Shown: positions 1 through 10,288 of the stretch, in pieces | How the letters are laid out: each line of letters starts with the position of its first letter | Position numbering within the stretch: position 1 is the first letter of the stretch | Assembly (NCBI RefSeq): GCF_000159355.1 | Contig: NZ_GG670120.1 | Location: 189,645 to 253,644, forward strand | Length of the DNA: 64,000 nt | From: Lactobacillus johnsonii ATCC 33200 | Lineage (GTDB): Bacteria > Bacillota > Bacilli > Lactobacillales > Lactobacillaceae | Reading direction: 5' to 3' | The notes under the pieces: generated by a model | Databases searched by the model: none | The model's input: only the letters and a program-made list of their open reading frames with translations | What the model was told of the DNA's origin: nothing | Position numbers and translations under genes: made by a program

Positions 1-53
1 TAAAACTAAAAATAAAAAGTTAACTTTAAACGTTAAAACAACGTAAATCTTTT

Positions 54-719
54 TTATTGTTCATGGAAATTTAAATTAGTAACAGGAATTTCATTAAATC
101 TTTGGTCTATTTTCTTGAAATCTACTTTTCCCGATAATAAATTAATTAGATCCTCTTCAACTTGAGTGATTTGATCTAGATCTAGGAAAATTTTGATTGT
201 TACATCAGTAGTATATATTTGATTATCAATGAGGATTTTATTTTCATTTAAATAGTGATTAACCTCATCAAGTCGATTATAAGGAATTGTAAATTCAATT
301 AATTGCTGCATGACGCATTTTACAACACCAATATTTTGAGCAGCTTCAGTTACAGAATTTGAATAAGCGCGGATTAATCCACCAGCTCCCAACTTAATGC
401 CGCCAAAATATCTTGTGACTACAGCAGTCACATCTTTTAATTTCATTAATTGCAGAGCTTTTAGTTCAGGGATACCTGCTGTTCCGGAAGGTTCACCATT
501 ATCACTGGCCTTAACTTGATTATCATTTAATCCTAAAGTATAAGCATATGTATTGTGAGTTGCATCATGATATTTTTTAGAAATTTGCTCAATAAATGTT
601 TGGGCTTCTTCCACTGTTTTAGTACGAGCTAACGAGCAGATAAATCTACTTTTTTTGATAACTATCTCATGTTGACCCGATTTACTGATTGTTAAATAGT
701 TTAGTTGTTTTGATGACAA
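54..719 (-). CDS. yigZ: YigZ/IMPACT family protein
   Basis: A 221-residue protein of the YigZ/IMPACT (UPF0029) family. The hallmark segment DNGEPSGTAG lies at about residues 73-82, followed by YFGGIKLGAGGL near 104-115; the C-terminal third is the small alpha/beta domain usual in bacterial members. In yeast and mammals the family antagonises Gcn2 kinase activation; the bacterial role is unclear, so none is assigned. The frame stays open upstream to an ATG at 842. I chose the TTG at 719 because a GGAGG sits just before it and the upstream 41 residues look like non-coding hydrophobic filler that would run to the comFA start. It is divergent from comFA, a common arrangement in lactobacilli. Confidence 0.9.
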   Translation of the reverse strand: MSSKQLNYLTISKSGQHEIVIKKSRFICSLARTKTVEEAQTFIEQISKKYHDATHNTYAYTLGLNDNQVKASDNGEPSGTAGIPELKALQLMKLKDVTAVVTRYFGGIKLGAGGLIRAYSNSVTEAAQNIGVVKCVMQQLIEFTIPYNRLDEVNHYLNENKILIDNQIYTTDVTIKIFLDLDQITQVEEDLINLLSGKVDFKKIDQRFNEIPVTNLNFHEQ

Positions 720-841
720 AAAATCGCCTCCAACTGCGTAATTAATATAGGGTGATATTGATGAGTGAATTAAAAGGACGCCAATGAATAGATAGTCAAA
801 ATAACCATAACATAAATAGTAAGACGACAAAAGTTCCTGCA

Positions 842-2029
842 ATGATAAATGGTTTATGCCAACGATGTAACACTAAAGCAGATGCAACATTACCTAATGG
901 ATATTTATATTGCCGAGAATGTATTGGTGTTGGAAGAATAAGTGAAGAGAAGAATTTAGAAAGAAACATTGAAAAAAGTACTTATCCTAAAATAGTTACT
1001 CCACTAAGTTGGCAGGGAAAATTAACTGATCAACAGGAGTTGATCTCTAATGAGTTAGTTAATTCCTTTAAAGAACGACGAAATCATTTAATTCATGCAG
1101 TAACTGGAGCCGGTAAGACAGAGATGCTTTTTAAAGTAGTAGAAGAAGTTTTAAAAAATGGTTTCCGAATAGCAATTGCTACGCCTCGAATTGACGTAGT
1201 TGATGAATTATTTCCCCGCTTTCAAGCAGCATTTGAAAATGTGGAAATTGGAAAATACCATGGACGTGAATATCATGATGCAAAAGACGAGCAATTTATC
1301 ATATGTACAACACATCAACTTTTAAAATTTTACCAGGCCTTTGATTTGATTGTGATTGATGAAGTAGACTCTTTTCCCTTTTATGAAAATAAAATGCTTC
1401 ATTTTGCAGCTGAAAATGCTGTAAAAGAAAAGGGATGTACATTTTTTCTAACTGCGACTCCAGATGAAAAATTGCTAAAACAGGCTAAAGGTAAGGCAAT
1501 TAATTATTCTTTGCTGAAGAGAAGATTTCATAAGGGATTACTACCTGTACCGAAAGAAAAATATTTCTTTAAACCTTTTATTTCTAATAAAGGAAAAGTT
1601 CATCCTGTTCTGATTAAGCAGATTAGGAGAATTATAAATCTGAACAAACCTCTTCTGGTATTTGTTCCGAGAATCAAAGATTTGCCCGTATATAAGAAAC
1701 ATTTGACTGCTGTTTTTAAAGAGAAAAAGATCGTGAGTGTATATGCGGGTGACAAAGAAAGGCAAAGTAAAGTCGCTAGATTTCGTAATCAAGAAATTGA
1801 TATTTTACTAACAACAACGATTTTAGAAAGAGGAGTAACTTTTAAACATGTTCAAGTAATTGTAATTGCGGCAGATGATCCAATTTACAATACTCCAAGT
1901 CTAGTTCAGATTGCAGGTCGAGTAGGAAGAAGTGCAGATGACAGAGATGGGCTAGTTTTATTTTGTTATCACAAATATACAAAAAATATCCGACAAGCGA
2001 TGAAACAGATTAGGATGATGAATAAGTGA
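842..2029 (+). CDS. comFA: ComFA, late competence DEAD-box DNA translocase
   Basis: Superfamily 2 ATPase thought to help pull single-stranded DNA through the membrane during transformation. Visible parts: a four-cysteine zinc site (C6, C9, C24, C27), Walker A TGAGKT at residues 88-93, Walker B box DEVD at about 173-176, TATP at about 204-207, and a C-terminal helicase domain ending in the arginine-finger type motif QIAGRVGR. At 395 residues it is near the short end of the family but no motif is missing. There is no in-frame start codon between the ATG at 842 and the upstream stop, so this start is firm although its ribosome binding site is weak. Its stop overlaps comFC by 4 bases. Confidence 0.93.
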   Translation: MINGLCQRCNTKADATLPNGYLYCRECIGVGRISEEKNLERNIEKSTYPKIVTPLSWQGKLTDQQELISNELVNSFKERRNHLIHAVTGAGKTEMLFKVVEEVLKNGFRIAIATPRIDVVDELFPRFQAAFENVEIGKYHGREYHDAKDEQFIICTTHQLLKFYQAFDLIVIDEVDSFPFYENKMLHFAAENAVKEKGCTFFLTATPDEKLLKQAKGKAINYSLLKRRFHKGLLPVPKEKYFFKPFISNKGKVHPVLIKQIRRIINLNKPLLVFVPRIKDLPVYKKHLTAVFKEKKIVSVYAGDKERQSKVARFRNQEIDILLTTTILERGVTFKHVQVIVIAADDPIYNTPSLVQIAGRVGRSADDRDGLVLFCYHKYTKNIRQAMKQIRMMNK

Positions 2030-2697
2030 ATAATTGTTTATTGTGTCACTCTTCTTTTTGCAGAGAGATAAACTATGAAAAATTGTTTTTATTTGTTAAG
2101 TACAAGGAAAGATATACTTGTTCTGAATGTCTAAAAAAGTTTGTTAAAAAGAAAGGAAAAATATGTTCAGGTTGTAATAAAGAAATAAATACAGAGGGAC
2201 TATGTAATGATTGTCTACAGTGGAAGCAGAAATATGTAGGCAATTTGTTAGACAATCGTTCTTTATATCAATATAATGATACTTTTCATGATGTTATGGT
2301 GCGGTACAAAAGATATGGAGATTATATTTTGTGTCATGTCTTAGCTGAATTAATTGATCAGTTGCCAGCAGCTGATTATTATGTTCCAGTTCCGAGTTCG
2401 CCCAGTCATCTAGAAAAGAGAGGATTTGATACAGTTTGCGCTATTTATCAAAAGTTAGTTCCTTTAACGAAATTATTAGTTAAGGCAGATACGGAGAAAG
2501 CCCAGGGAGAAAAGAATAGGGAGGAACGGTTATTAACTAAGCAAACATTTTCGGCTATCGATAATAAAAATGTTAGTGGAAAAATTTTATTGCTAGATGA
2601 TATTTATACGACCGGTAGAACCCTGTATCATGCACGAGATGCTCTTTTAGAAGTTTATCCTAATTGTAAAATAAATAGTTTTACAATTAGCAGATAA
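2026..2697 (+). CDS. comFC: ComFC, phosphoribosyltransferase-like competence protein
   Basis: ComF-family protein of 223 residues, the usual partner of ComFA in DNA uptake. The N-terminal 60 residues carry several CxxC pairs (CLLC, CSEC, CSGC, CNDC) that look like zinc sites. The C-terminal half is a PRPP-binding fold with the signature LLLDDIYTTGRT near residues 188-199. The start is GTG at 2026, overlapping the TGA of comFA (GTGA), so the two are translationally coupled. No terminator is seen after it; the next gene has its own promoter-like sequence 26 bases downstream. The molecular role in transformation is not settled for the family. Confidence 0.92.
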   Translation: MNNCLLCHSSFCREINYEKLFLFVKYKERYTCSECLKKFVKKKGKICSGCNKEINTEGLCNDCLQWKQKYVGNLLDNRSLYQYNDTFHDVMVRYKRYGDYILCHVLAELIDQLPAADYYVPVPSSPSHLEKRGFDTVCAIYQKLVPLTKLLVKADTEKAQGEKNREERLLTKQTFSAIDNKNVSGKILLLDDIYTTGRTLYHARDALLEVYPNCKINSFTISR

Positions 2698-2722
2698 ATC
2701 ATTAGTAAAACCGCTTACAATT

Positions 2723-2762
2723 TGCTATACTAAATGTGTAAGAAAAAACGTCATAAGACGTT
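2723..2762 (+). promoter_or_regulatory. extended -10 promoter and leader hairpin of hpf
   Basis: TGC-TATACT (2723-2731) is an extended -10 element; no convincing -35 is present. The predicted transcript begins with a leader that holds a perfect hairpin, AACGTC (2747-2752), ATAA loop, GACGTT (2757-2762), ending just before the ribosome binding site GGAAGGAG at 2763. The hairpin could tune ribosome access; that is inference. Confidence 0.55.
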
Positions 2763-2778
2763 GGAAGGAGAATCTACA

Positions 2779-3324
2779 ATGTTAAAATACAATGTTCGTG
2801 GAGAAAATGTCGAAGTTACTGATGCCTTAAGAGAGTATGTTCAAAAGAGATTAAATAAGCTCGAAAAGTACTTCGAAATTAATTCTGATGTAATTGCTCA
2901 TATCAATTTAAAGGTTTATCCAGATCACACGGCTAAGGTGGAAGTAACAATCCCACTTCCATACCTAGTTTTACGTGCAGAAGACACAACTGATGATATG
3001 TACAAGAGTATTGACTTTGTTTCTGAAAAACTAGAACGTCAAATCAGAAAATACAAGACTCGTATTAACAGAAAGAGTCGTGAGAAGGGCTTAAAAGATT
3101 TCTTCTATGAAGACTTAGAAGAAGAAAAGAAAGCACCTAAAGAATTTGATATTGTTCGTAACAAGCATTTGGATTTGAAACCAATGAGTGCAGAAGAAGC
3201 CGTTTTACAAATGGACTTGTTGGGCCATGATTTCTTTGTTTTTGAAGATGCAGATACAAATGGAACAAGTATTGTATATCGCAGAAATGATGGTCGTTAT
3301 GGCTTGATTGAAACTAACGAATAA
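2779..3324 (+). CDS. hpf: long ribosome hibernation-promoting factor (HPF)
   Basis: 181 residues, the long-form HPF of Firmicutes. Residues about 1-100 are the HPF/RaiA beta-alpha-beta domain that binds the 30S decoding region; a charged linker (EDLEEEKKAPKE) follows; residues about 125-181 are the HPF-C dimerisation domain that pairs two ribosomes as inactive 100S particles. The reading frame extends upstream to 2734, but the ATG at 2779 has a good AAGGAG site at the right distance and matches the family N-terminus (MLKYNVRGENVEVT). Monocistronic, between its own promoter and terminator. It is typically raised in stationary phase or stress. Confidence 0.94.
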   Translation: MLKYNVRGENVEVTDALREYVQKRLNKLEKYFEINSDVIAHINLKVYPDHTAKVEVTIPLPYLVLRAEDTTDDMYKSIDFVSEKLERQIRKYKTRINRKSREKGLKDFFYEDLEEEKKAPKEFDIVRNKHLDLKPMSAEEAVLQMDLLGHDFFVFEDADTNGTSIVYRRNDGRYGLIETNE

Positions 3325-3347
3325 TTAAAACAATCTTATAAATTAAG

Positions 3348-3384
3348 AGTCTCTTGAGCAGCGATAAGCTTAAGAGGCTTTTTC
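3348..3384 (+). terminator. terminator after hpf
   Basis: Stem AGTCTCTTGAGC (3348-3359) pairs with GCTTAAGAGGCT (3368-3379), with two wobble pairs, and is followed by a T run. Confidence 0.85.
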
Positions 3385-3481
3385 TTGCAATAGTAGATTT
3401 CTCATTTTTCCAAATTAATGTTAAAATTACATAGTATTATTTTAGATTTGTGCACAAAATTTAAATTTAAGGACCGATTAA

Positions 3482-5881
3482 ATGGCTAATATTCTTAAAA
3501 AAATTTACGATAACGATAGAAGAGAATTAAAGAAATTTGAAAAATTAGCAACTAAGGTAGAATCTTTAGGAGACGAGTACGAAAAATTATCTGATGAGCA
3601 ACTCCAAGCAAAGACACCAGAATTCCGTAAGCGTTTAGAAAATGGTGAAACGTTAGACGATATTCTACCAGAAGCATTTGCTACAGCACGTGAAGGTGCA
3701 AAAAGAGTTTTAGGATTATATCCTTTCCGTGTTCAAATTATTGGTGGTATTGCGCTTCATTACGGTAATATTGCCGAAATGATGACTGGGGAAGGTAAGA
3801 CCTTAACTGCTACTTTGCCAGTTTATTTAAATGCTTTAACGGGGAAAGGTGTTCATGTGGTAACAGTTAATGAATACCTATCTAGCCGTGATGAAAGTGA
3901 AATGGGGCAATTATATAAGTGGCTCGGTTTATCTGTAGGTTTAAACCTTAATTCGATGTCTGCAGATGAAAAAAGAGATGCTTATAATTGTGACGTTACT
4001 TATTCAACGAACTCAGAATTAGGATTTGATTATTTAAGAGACAATATGGTTGTCTACAAAGATCAAATGGTTCAACGTCCACTTAACTATGCAATTATCG
4101 ATGAGGTTGACTCAATCTTAATTGATGAAGCTAGAACACCATTAATTATTTCTGGACAAGCAGAACAAGCAAACAGTGAGTATATTCGTGCTGATCGTTT
4201 TGTTAAAACCTTAGTTGAGGATAAAAGTGATGACGATGTAGATGATGAAGAAGACCATGGTGACTACAAGATTGATTGGCCAACCAAAACAATTAATTTG
4301 ACCAATCAAGGAATTAAAAAAGCTTGTGAACACTTTGGTTTGAAGAATTTGTATGACATTGATAACCAAGTTTTAGTTCACCATATTGATCAAGCGTTAA
4401 GAGCTAACTACATTATGTTGAAAGACATTGATTATGTAGTTCAAAATGGCGAAGTTATGATTGTCGATTCTTTCACCGGACGTGTAATGGAAGGTCGTCG
4501 ATATTCTGATGGACTTCACCAAGCAATTGAGGCAAAAGAAGGGGTTAAGATTCAAGAAGAGTCTAAAACTCAAGCGACTATCACTTACCAGAACTTCTTT
4601 AGAATGTATAAAAAGCTCGCAGGCATGACAGGTACAGCTAAGACGGAAGAAGAAGAATTTCGTGAGATCTATAACATGGAAGTAATCACTATTCCAACTA
4701 ACCGTCCTATTGCTCGTAAAGACTTACCGGATATTTTATATCCAACCTTAGATTCTAAATTTGAAGCTGTAGTAAAGGAAATTAAGGAGCGTCACGCCAA
4801 AGGACAACCGGTATTGGTTGGTACTGTTGCTATTGAAAGTTCTGAACGTTTAAGCCAAATGCTTAACCAAGCAGGTATCCCACATGCAGTTTTGAATGCA
4901 AAAAACCATGCTAAAGAAGCAGAGATCATTATGAATGCTGGTCAAAGAGGAGCAGTTACAATTGCTACTAACATGGCTGGTCGTGGTACTGATATCAAAT
5001 TAGGGCCAGGTGTTAAAGAATTAGGCGGTCTAGCTGTTATTGGTACTGAGCGTCATGAATCTCGCCGTATTGATAATCAGCTTCGTGGTAGATCTGGTCG
5101 ACAGGGTGATCCTGGTGTAACAAGATTTTATCTATCTTTAGAAGATGATTTGATGAAGCGTTTTGGTGGAGATCGAGTAAAATTATTCCTTGATCGAATA
5201 TCTGATAATGATGACGACAAAGTCATTGAATCACGTATGATTACTAAGCAAGTTGAATCAGCTCAAAAGCGTGTTGAAGGTAACAACTACGATACTCGTA
5301 AGCAAACTTTGCAATACGATGATGTTATGCGTACGCAACGTGAAATTATTTACGGGGAAAGAATGCAGGTTATTTCTGAAGATAAATCATTGAAACCTGT
5401 TTTAATGCCAATGATTAAGCGGACTATTGATCATCAGATTGATATGTATACCCAAGGCGACAAAAAAGATTGGCGTAATGATCAATTAAGAGATTTTATT
5501 TCATCTGCTATTACCGATGAAGAAACTACGAAAAAGCTTAATATGAAGCACTTAAGTGCGGAAGAACTTAAGAAGCGCCTTTATCAGATTGCAGAAGATA
5601 ATTATGCTGAAAAAGAAAAACAACTTGCTGATCCTGAACAAATGTTAGAATTTGAGAAAGTTGTTATCTTACGTGTTGTAGATGAACGCTGGACTGATCA
5701 TATCGATGCGATGGATCAATTACGACAATCTATCAGTCTAAGAGGATATGGACAATTAAATCCATTAGTTGAATATCAAGAAGCGGGCTATAGAATGTTT
5801 GAAGAAATGATCAGTAATATCGAATTTGATGCCACCCGTCTATTTATGAAGGCTCAAATAAGACAAAACATTAGTCGATAA
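3482..5881 (+). CDS. secA: SecA preprotein translocase ATPase
   Basis: Motor of the Sec export system; couples ATP hydrolysis to pushing preproteins through SecYEG. Walker A GEGKT lies near residues 103-107, the DEAD-type box [12 protein letters not shown] near 208-219, the preprotein cross-linking insertion follows, and the second ATPase domain holds [13 protein letters not shown] and the [11 protein letters not shown] arginine-finger motif. The helical scaffold/wing region ends at IRQNISR. At 799 residues it lacks the usual C-terminal zinc-binding tail (CxCxSGxxxxxCH) that binds SecB or ribosomes in many bacteria, as in other lactobacilli as far as I recall. AAGGA before the ATG supports the start. 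Confidence 0.97.
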   Translation: MANILKKIYDNDRRELKKFEKLATKVESLGDEYEKLSDEQLQAKTPEFRKRLENGETLDDILPEAFATAREGAKRVLGLYPFRVQIIGGIALHYGNIAEMMTGEGKTLTATLPVYLNALTGKGVHVVTVNEYLSSRDESEMGQLYKWLGLSVGLNLNSMSADEKRDAYNCDVTYSTNSELGFDYLRDNMVVYKDQMVQRPLNYAIIDEVDSILIDEARTPLIISGQAEQANSEYIRADRFVKTLVEDKSDDDVDDEEDHGDYKIDWPTKTINLTNQGIKKACEHFGLKNLYDIDNQVLVHHIDQALRANYIMLKDIDYVVQNGEVMIVDSFTGRVMEGRRYSDGLHQAIEAKEGVKIQEESKTQATITYQNFFRMYKKLAGMTGTAKTEEEEFREIYNMEVITIPTNRPIARKDLPDILYPTLDSKFEAVVKEIKERHAKGQPVLVGTVAIESSERLSQMLNQAGIPHAVLNAKNHAKEAEIIMNAGQRGAVTIATNMAGRGTDIKLGPGVKELGGLAVIGTERHESRRIDNQLRGRSGRQGDPGVTRFYLSLEDDLMKRFGGDRVKLFLDRISDNDDDKVIESRMITKQVESAQKRVEGNNYDTRKQTLQYDDVMRTQREIIYGERMQVISEDKSLKPVLMPMIKRTIDHQIDMYTQGDKKDWRNDQLRDFISSAITDEETTKKLNMKHLSAEELKKRLYQIAEDNYAEKEKQLADPEQMLEFEKVVILRVVDERWTDHIDAMDQLRQSISLRGYGQLNPLVEYQEAGYRMFEEMISNIEFDATRLFMKAQIRQNISR

Positions 5882-5886
5882 AAATA

Positions 5887-5916
5887 AAGGGAGGCAGATA
5901 ATGTCTCTCTTTTTTG
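5887..5916 (+). terminator. terminator after secA
   Basis: Stem AAGGGAGGCA (5887-5896) with TGTCTCTCTT (5902-5911), containing two G-U pairs, then six T. It lies between secA and prfB, so prfB probably has its own promoter or depends on read-through. Confidence 0.7.
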
Positions 5917-5962
5917 CTATTATTAAAGTAAAAATTAATTTTATAATGTGAGGAAAATAAAA

Positions 5963-7079
5963 ATGGAGATTAGTGAAATTCAAGCAGAATTAAATGATCT
6001 TAGTCCTAAGTTAGAGCATTTCAGGAGGTCTCTTTGACTTCGATTCATTAAATGAAGGTATTGCGATTAATGAGCAAAAAATGGCAGAGCCAGGTTTTTG
6101 GGATAATCAAGAACAAGCACAAAGCTTAATTAATGATACTAATCGAATGAAGGAAAAAAGTGAAAACTTTAAGCAACTTGAAGCAAAATTCGATGATGCT
6201 CAAACTGCTTTAGAATTACTTAAAGCAGATCCAGACCCTGAATTGAGTGAAGAATTATCTGAAGAAATGGTGTCATTATCACAAAGTTTTCATGATTATG
6301 AATTATCATTATTGTTATCAGATAAGTATGATCAACATAATGCTTTAATGGAAATCCATCCCGGTGCTGGTGGTACTGAGGCCATGGATTGGGCTGATAT
6401 GCTTTTAAGAATGTATCAACGCTATGCAGCTAGTCATGATTTGAAATTTGAAATTGAAGATTATGAACCTGGTGAAGAAGCTGGTGTTAAAAGTGTAAGC
6501 ATCCGGATTCAAGGAAAAAATGCTTTCGGATTACTTAAATCTGAAAATGGTGTTCATAGATTAGTAAGAATATCTCCTTTTGATTCGGCAAAAAGACGGC
6601 ATACATCTTTTGCTTCTGTAGAAGTAATACCAGAGATTGATCAAAGTATTGAGGTTGATATTAATCCAGATGATTTAAGAATTGACGTTTATCGTTCAAG
6701 TGGTGCTGGAGGTCAGCATATTAATAAGACTTCTAGTGCAGTTCGAATCACCCACTTACCTACTGGTATTGTTACCTCATCGCAGGCTCAGCGATCCCAA
6801 TTGCAAAATAGAGAAACTGCAATGAATATGTTACGGGCAAAGTTATTCCAGCTAGAAGAAGAGAAGAAAAGAAAGCAGACCGAAGAACTTAAAGGTAATC
6901 AAAAAGAAATTGGCTTTGGATCTCAAATTCGCTCTTATGTTTTTCATCCTTACAATATGGTAAAAGATCATCGGACTAATTTTGAAACCAGTGATGTAAA
7001 TGGTGTAATGGATGGAAAATTAGATAATTTTATTTATGCTTATTTACAGTGGCTATTGAGCCAAAAAAATCCGAATTAA
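5963..7079 (+). CDS. prfB: peptide chain release factor 2 (programmed +1 frameshift)
   Basis: RF2 recognises UGA and UAA stop codons and triggers peptidyl-tRNA hydrolysis. Translation starts at ATG 5963, reaches an in-frame TGA at 6035 after 24 codons, and must shift +1 onto GAC at 6036 to read the remaining 347 residues, giving 371 residues, the normal RF2 length. The codon-recognition tripeptide SPF (in RISPFDSAKR) and the catalytic GGQ (in SSGAGGQHINKTS) are present. The open frame from ATG 6081 alone would lack the N-terminal part of domain 1. AGGAAAATAAAA precedes the ATG. The gene is autoregulated: low RF2 stalls at TGA and favours the shift. Confidence 0.96.
6023..6038 (+). promoter_or_regulatory. 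prfB +1 frameshift signal
   Basis: AGGAGG (6023-6028), an internal Shine-Dalgarno, stands three bases before the slippery CTT-TGA-C (6032-6038). This is the classical RF2 frameshift cassette, all elements at canonical spacing. Confidence 0.97.
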
Positions 7080-7097
7080 AGTTTAAGGAAAAGATCT

Positions 7098-7376
7098 ATG
7101 GGATTTGTAACTATTTTAATATTGGTATTAGCTGCTTTAATGATTTTAAGTATTTTATTTTCAATATTTAAATTCTTTATTGGCTTGTTACCTGTTGCTA
7201 TAATTGTTGCTTTGATTATTTGGCTACTGGCTAAGTTTTCTGGTAACAAAAAAGATACAGAAAAAACTAATAGCCATAATCCAGTGCAGCCATCCACTAA
7301 TAATCAAAAGCGAAAGAAAGCACGAAATGTTTCAGTTAAAGATGTAGAAGATAAAGAGGATAACAAAAATGGTTGA
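7098..7376 (+). CDS. small membrane protein of unknown function
   Basis: 92 residues. Residues about 3-25 and 27-47 form two hydrophobic segments broken only by a short FKFF turn, then a highly charged, Lys/Asn-rich cytoplasmic tail of about 45 residues. No family signature recognised. A ribosome site AAGGAAAAG precedes ATG 7098. It overlaps hprK by 8 bases and follows prfB by 18, so it is cotranscribed with hprK-lgt. Other lactobacilli often have a small membrane protein (PspC- or phage-holin-annotated) beside hprK; this could be a diverged equivalent, which is speculation. Confidence 0.7.
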   Translation: MGFVTILILVLAALMILSILFSIFKFFIGLLPVAIIVALIIWLLAKFSGNKKDTEKTNSHNPVQPSTNNQKRKKARNVSVKDVEDKEDNKNG

Positions 7377-8328
7377 AGCAGTTAAAGTCAGTGAATTAGT
7401 AAAAGATCTCCCTTCACTTAGAGTGGTTGAAGGAAAGGAATATCTGGATCAAAAGTTAATTGATACTTCTGATATTTCACGTCCAGGTTTAGAATTAACA
7501 GGTTATTTTGATTTTTATCCTAAAAATAGAATTCAATTGCTAGGAAGAACAGAAATTTCTTATAGTGCACGACTAGATCATGATTTGCGTGAGCGAGTAT
7601 TTACCAAAATGGCAACTCCAGAAACTCCTTGTTTCGTTGTGTCACGAGGTTTACCAATTCCGTCAGAGATGCTTGAAGCAGCTGAGAAAGAAAATATACC
7701 TGTTCTCTCGAGTAATATGGCTACAACACATTTATCAAGTGTCATTACTCAATTTCTAGATGAAAAACTTGCACCTCGAAAGAGTATTCACGGTGTTTTA
7801 GTAGAAATCTATGGAATGGGTGTATTGATCATTGGAAATTCTGGTGTTGGTAAGTCAGAAACAGCCCTAGACTTAATTAAACGGGGACACCGTTTAATTG
7901 CGGATGATCGAGTTGATGTTTACCAAAAAGATGATAAGACGGTAGTGGGAGAAGCTCCTAAGATCTTAAAGCATTTAATGGAGATTCGCGGAATTGGAAT
8001 TATTGATGTGATGAATCTTTTTGGTGCTGGAGCAGTTAAAGAAAGTACTGAAATTAAATTGATAATTTGTTTGCAAAATTGGGATCCAAAAGCCAATTAT
8101 GATCGCCTAGGATTTAATGAAAAGACGCGTGAAATTTTTGAAGTAGATGTACCGCAAGTAACTGTTCCAGTTAAAGTGGGACGAAATCTGGCTATTATTA
8201 TTGAAGTAGCAGCTATGAATTTCAGAGCTAAGAAAATGGGCTATGATGCTAGCCAAAAATTTGAACAAAATCTAACTGAATTAATTTCAGACCATTCTAA
8301 AAAAGACGAGGGTGAAAGCAGGAAATGA
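7369..8328 (+). CDS. hprK: HPr kinase/phosphorylase
   Basis: Bifunctional enzyme that phosphorylates HPr on Ser46 using ATP or PPi and removes the phosphate again; HPr(Ser-P) is the corepressor of CcpA and blocks sugar uptake. Walker A GNSGVGKS at residues 156-163; the family signature [19 protein letters not shown] lies near 205-222. 319 residues, standard length. Overlaps lgt by 4 bases, the conserved hprK-lgt pairing of Firmicutes. It is functionally tied to the cre sites and the EIIA-tailed lactose permease elsewhere in this window. Confidence 0.97.
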   Translation: MVEAVKVSELVKDLPSLRVVEGKEYLDQKLIDTSDISRPGLELTGYFDFYPKNRIQLLGRTEISYSARLDHDLRERVFTKMATPETPCFVVSRGLPIPSEMLEAAEKENIPVLSSNMATTHLSSVITQFLDEKLAPRKSIHGVLVEIYGMGVLIIGNSGVGKSETALDLIKRGHRLIADDRVDVYQKDDKTVVGEAPKILKHLMEIRGIGIIDVMNLFGAGAVKESTEIKLIICLQNWDPKANYDRLGFNEKTREIFEVDVPQVTVPVKVGRNLAIIIEVAAMNFRAKKMGYDASQKFEQNLTELISDHSKKDEGESRK

Positions 8329-9161
8329 GTTTAGCTTTAAATCCTGTAGCTTTTAATCTGGGCCCGCTTCAAGTTAAGTGGTACGGTATTTTAATGGCTA
8401 CGGGAGTTTTAGTAGCAACTTTAATGGCAATTAATGAAGGAAAGAAAAGTCATATTATGCCTGATGACTTCATTGACTTTCTCCTTTGGGCAGTTCCGAT
8501 TGGTTTTATTGGGGCTCGAATATATTATGTAGTTTTTGAATGGGGCTATTTTTCTCAACATCCCGACCAAATAATTGCTATTTGGAATGGTGGTATTGCT
8601 ATTTATGGTGGTTTGATCGCTGGACTAATAGTGTTGTTGATTTTTTGTCATCAACGAATGCTACCGCCATTTCTAATGCTTGATATCATAGCTCCAGGTG
8701 TAATGGCTGCGCAGGTAATTGCTCGGTGGGGTAATTTTATGAATCAAGAAGCGCATGGTGCTAAAACCACTTTATCCTTTCTAGAAAGTCTACATTTGCC
8801 ACATTTCATTATTCAGCAAATGTATATTAATGGTTCATATTACCAACCGACTTATTTGTATGAGTCGACATTAAATTTAATTGGCTTAATTTTAATTTTG
8901 AGTTTACGTCATAGAAAACATCTTTTTAAGCGTGGAGAAATATTTTTAAGTTATGTAATTTGGTATTCCGCTGTTCGTTTCTTTGTTGAAGGGATGAGAA
9001 CGGATAGTTTATACATTGCTAATACAATTAGAGTTTCACAAGCATTGAGCTTGATTTTGTTTTTTGGCGCAATTATTCTTTGGATTTATCGTCGTAAAGT
9101 TGTAAAGCCAAAGTGGTATTTAGCTGGCAGCGGTTTAAAATACCCGTATAATAGAGATTGA
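8325..9161 (+). CDS. lgt: prolipoprotein diacylglyceryl transferase
   Basis: Transfers diacylglycerol from phosphatidylglycerol to the lipobox cysteine of prolipoproteins in the membrane. 278 residues with about seven hydrophobic spans. The Lgt signature is visible as [13 protein letters not shown] near residues 132-144, and the conserved YGxLMATG-type N-terminus and GGIAIYGG loop are present. Starts inside the hprK stop region (ATGA overlap), so coupled to hprK. The C-terminal 30 residues are positively charged and hydrophilic, as usual. Confidence 0.96.
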   Translation: MSLALNPVAFNLGPLQVKWYGILMATGVLVATLMAINEGKKSHIMPDDFIDFLLWAVPIGFIGARIYYVVFEWGYFSQHPDQIIAIWNGGIAIYGGLIAGLIVLLIFCHQRMLPPFLMLDIIAPGVMAAQVIARWGNFMNQEAHGAKTTLSFLESLHLPHFIIQQMYINGSYYQPTYLYESTLNLIGLILILSLRHRKHLFKRGEIFLSYVIWYSAVRFFVEGMRTDSLYIANTIRVSQALSLILFFGAIILWIYRRKVVKPKWYLAGSGLKYPYNRD

Positions 9162-9197
9162 AAGAAATAATTTTTTATAGAAAGTTTGAGTAAAAAA

Positions 9198-10217
9198 ATG
9201 GCAAAGATTGCAGTTTTAGGTAATGGTTCATGGGGTTCTGTTCTTGGTTCAATGTTAGCTGATAACGGAAATGATGTAGTATTATATGGAAACATTGATA
9301 GTGTTAACCAAGAAATTAATGAACATCATACTAATACTCACTACATGAAAGATTGGAAACTTAATCCGAATGTGCCCGCTACTGGAGATTTAGAAAAAGC
9401 ATTGGATGGTGCCGAAATTGTTTTATTTGTTTTACCAACTAAAGCAGTTCGTATTGTTGCTAAAAATGTACGTAAAATATTAGATAAAACTGGCGCTACT
9501 CCTTTATTGGTAACTGCAACTAAAGGAATTGAACCAGGAAGTAAAAAACTAATTTCAGATATTTTAACTGAGGAAGTTTATCCAAATGATAGTGAAAAAA
9601 TAGTAGCTATTTCAGGCCCTAGTCATGCTGAAAATGTTGCTCAAAAGGATTTAACTGCAATTGCTTGTGCATCTACTAGTGAAGAAAATGCTAAGAGAGT
9701 ACAAAAGATATTTTCAAATAACTATGTCCGTTTCTACACTAATGATGATTTAGTGGGAGTTGAAGTAGGTGGAGCAGTGAAAAATGTTATTGCAATCGCT
9801 GCAGGTATCTTAGTTGGTAAAGGATATGGTGATGATGCAAAAGCTGCTTTAATGACTAGAGGCTTAGCTGAAATTACTCGTTTAGGAGTTAAATACTTCG
9901 GCGCAAAACCAATGACTTTTTCAGGTCTTTCAGGAATTGGTGATTTAATTGTAACAGCAACTTCTCAAAATTCTCGTAATTGGCGTGCAGGTAAGCAAAT
10001 TGGAGAAGGAAAGAGCCTTGATTATGTTTTAGATCATATGGGCCAAGTTGTCGAAGGTGCTACGACTGTTAAGGCAGTACATGAATTAGCAGAAGAAAAG
10101 AATATTGATATGCCAATTAGTGAAGCTATTTATCGTGTTTTATATGAAAATGCCGATGTAGATCAAGAAATTAAGACAATGATGGGAAGAAATCCTAAGC
10201 CAGAAATTCAACTATAA
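9198..10217 (+). CDS. gpsA: NAD(P)H-dependent glycerol-3-phosphate dehydrogenase
   Basis: Reduces dihydroxyacetone phosphate to sn-glycerol-3-phosphate for phospholipid and teichoic-acid synthesis. Rossmann motif GNGSWGS at residues 8-14, catalytic lysine in the GVEVGGAVKNVIAIA segment near 192-206, and the GLSGIGDLIVTATS signature near 250. 339 residues from ATG 9198. An in-frame TTG at 9186 would add four residues (MSKK); neither start has a strong ribosome site, and I prefer the ATG because the Rossmann strand normally starts within a few residues of the N-terminus. Downstream of lgt by 36 bases. Confidence 0.95.
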   Translation: MAKIAVLGNGSWGSVLGSMLADNGNDVVLYGNIDSVNQEINEHHTNTHYMKDWKLNPNVPATGDLEKALDGAEIVLFVLPTKAVRIVAKNVRKILDKTGATPLLVTATKGIEPGSKKLISDILTEEVYPNDSEKIVAISGPSHAENVAQKDLTAIACASTSEENAKRVQKIFSNNYVRFYTNDDLVGVEVGGAVKNVIAIAAGILVGKGYGDDAKAALMTRGLAEITRLGVKYFGAKPMTFSGLSGIGDLIVTATSQNSRNWRAGKQIGEGKSLDYVLDHMGQVVEGATTVKAVHELAEEKNIDMPISEAIYRVLYENADVDQEIKTMMGRNPKPEIQL

Positions 10218-10288
10218 GCAAAAAGATTGCAATTTTTATTTGTTCATAGTAATATATACTTATAAAAAGTAAGAATAGAGGCTAGAAT

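Noticed and set aside
720-841. ComX or ComK type promoter before comFA
   Set aside because: No TACGAATA box or K-box could be found in the intergenic region, so competence regulation cannot be claimed from sequence.
6081-7079. prfB starting at ATG 6081
   Set aside because: It would lack the N-terminal domain; the frameshift cassette and the upstream ATG 5963 explain the gene fully.
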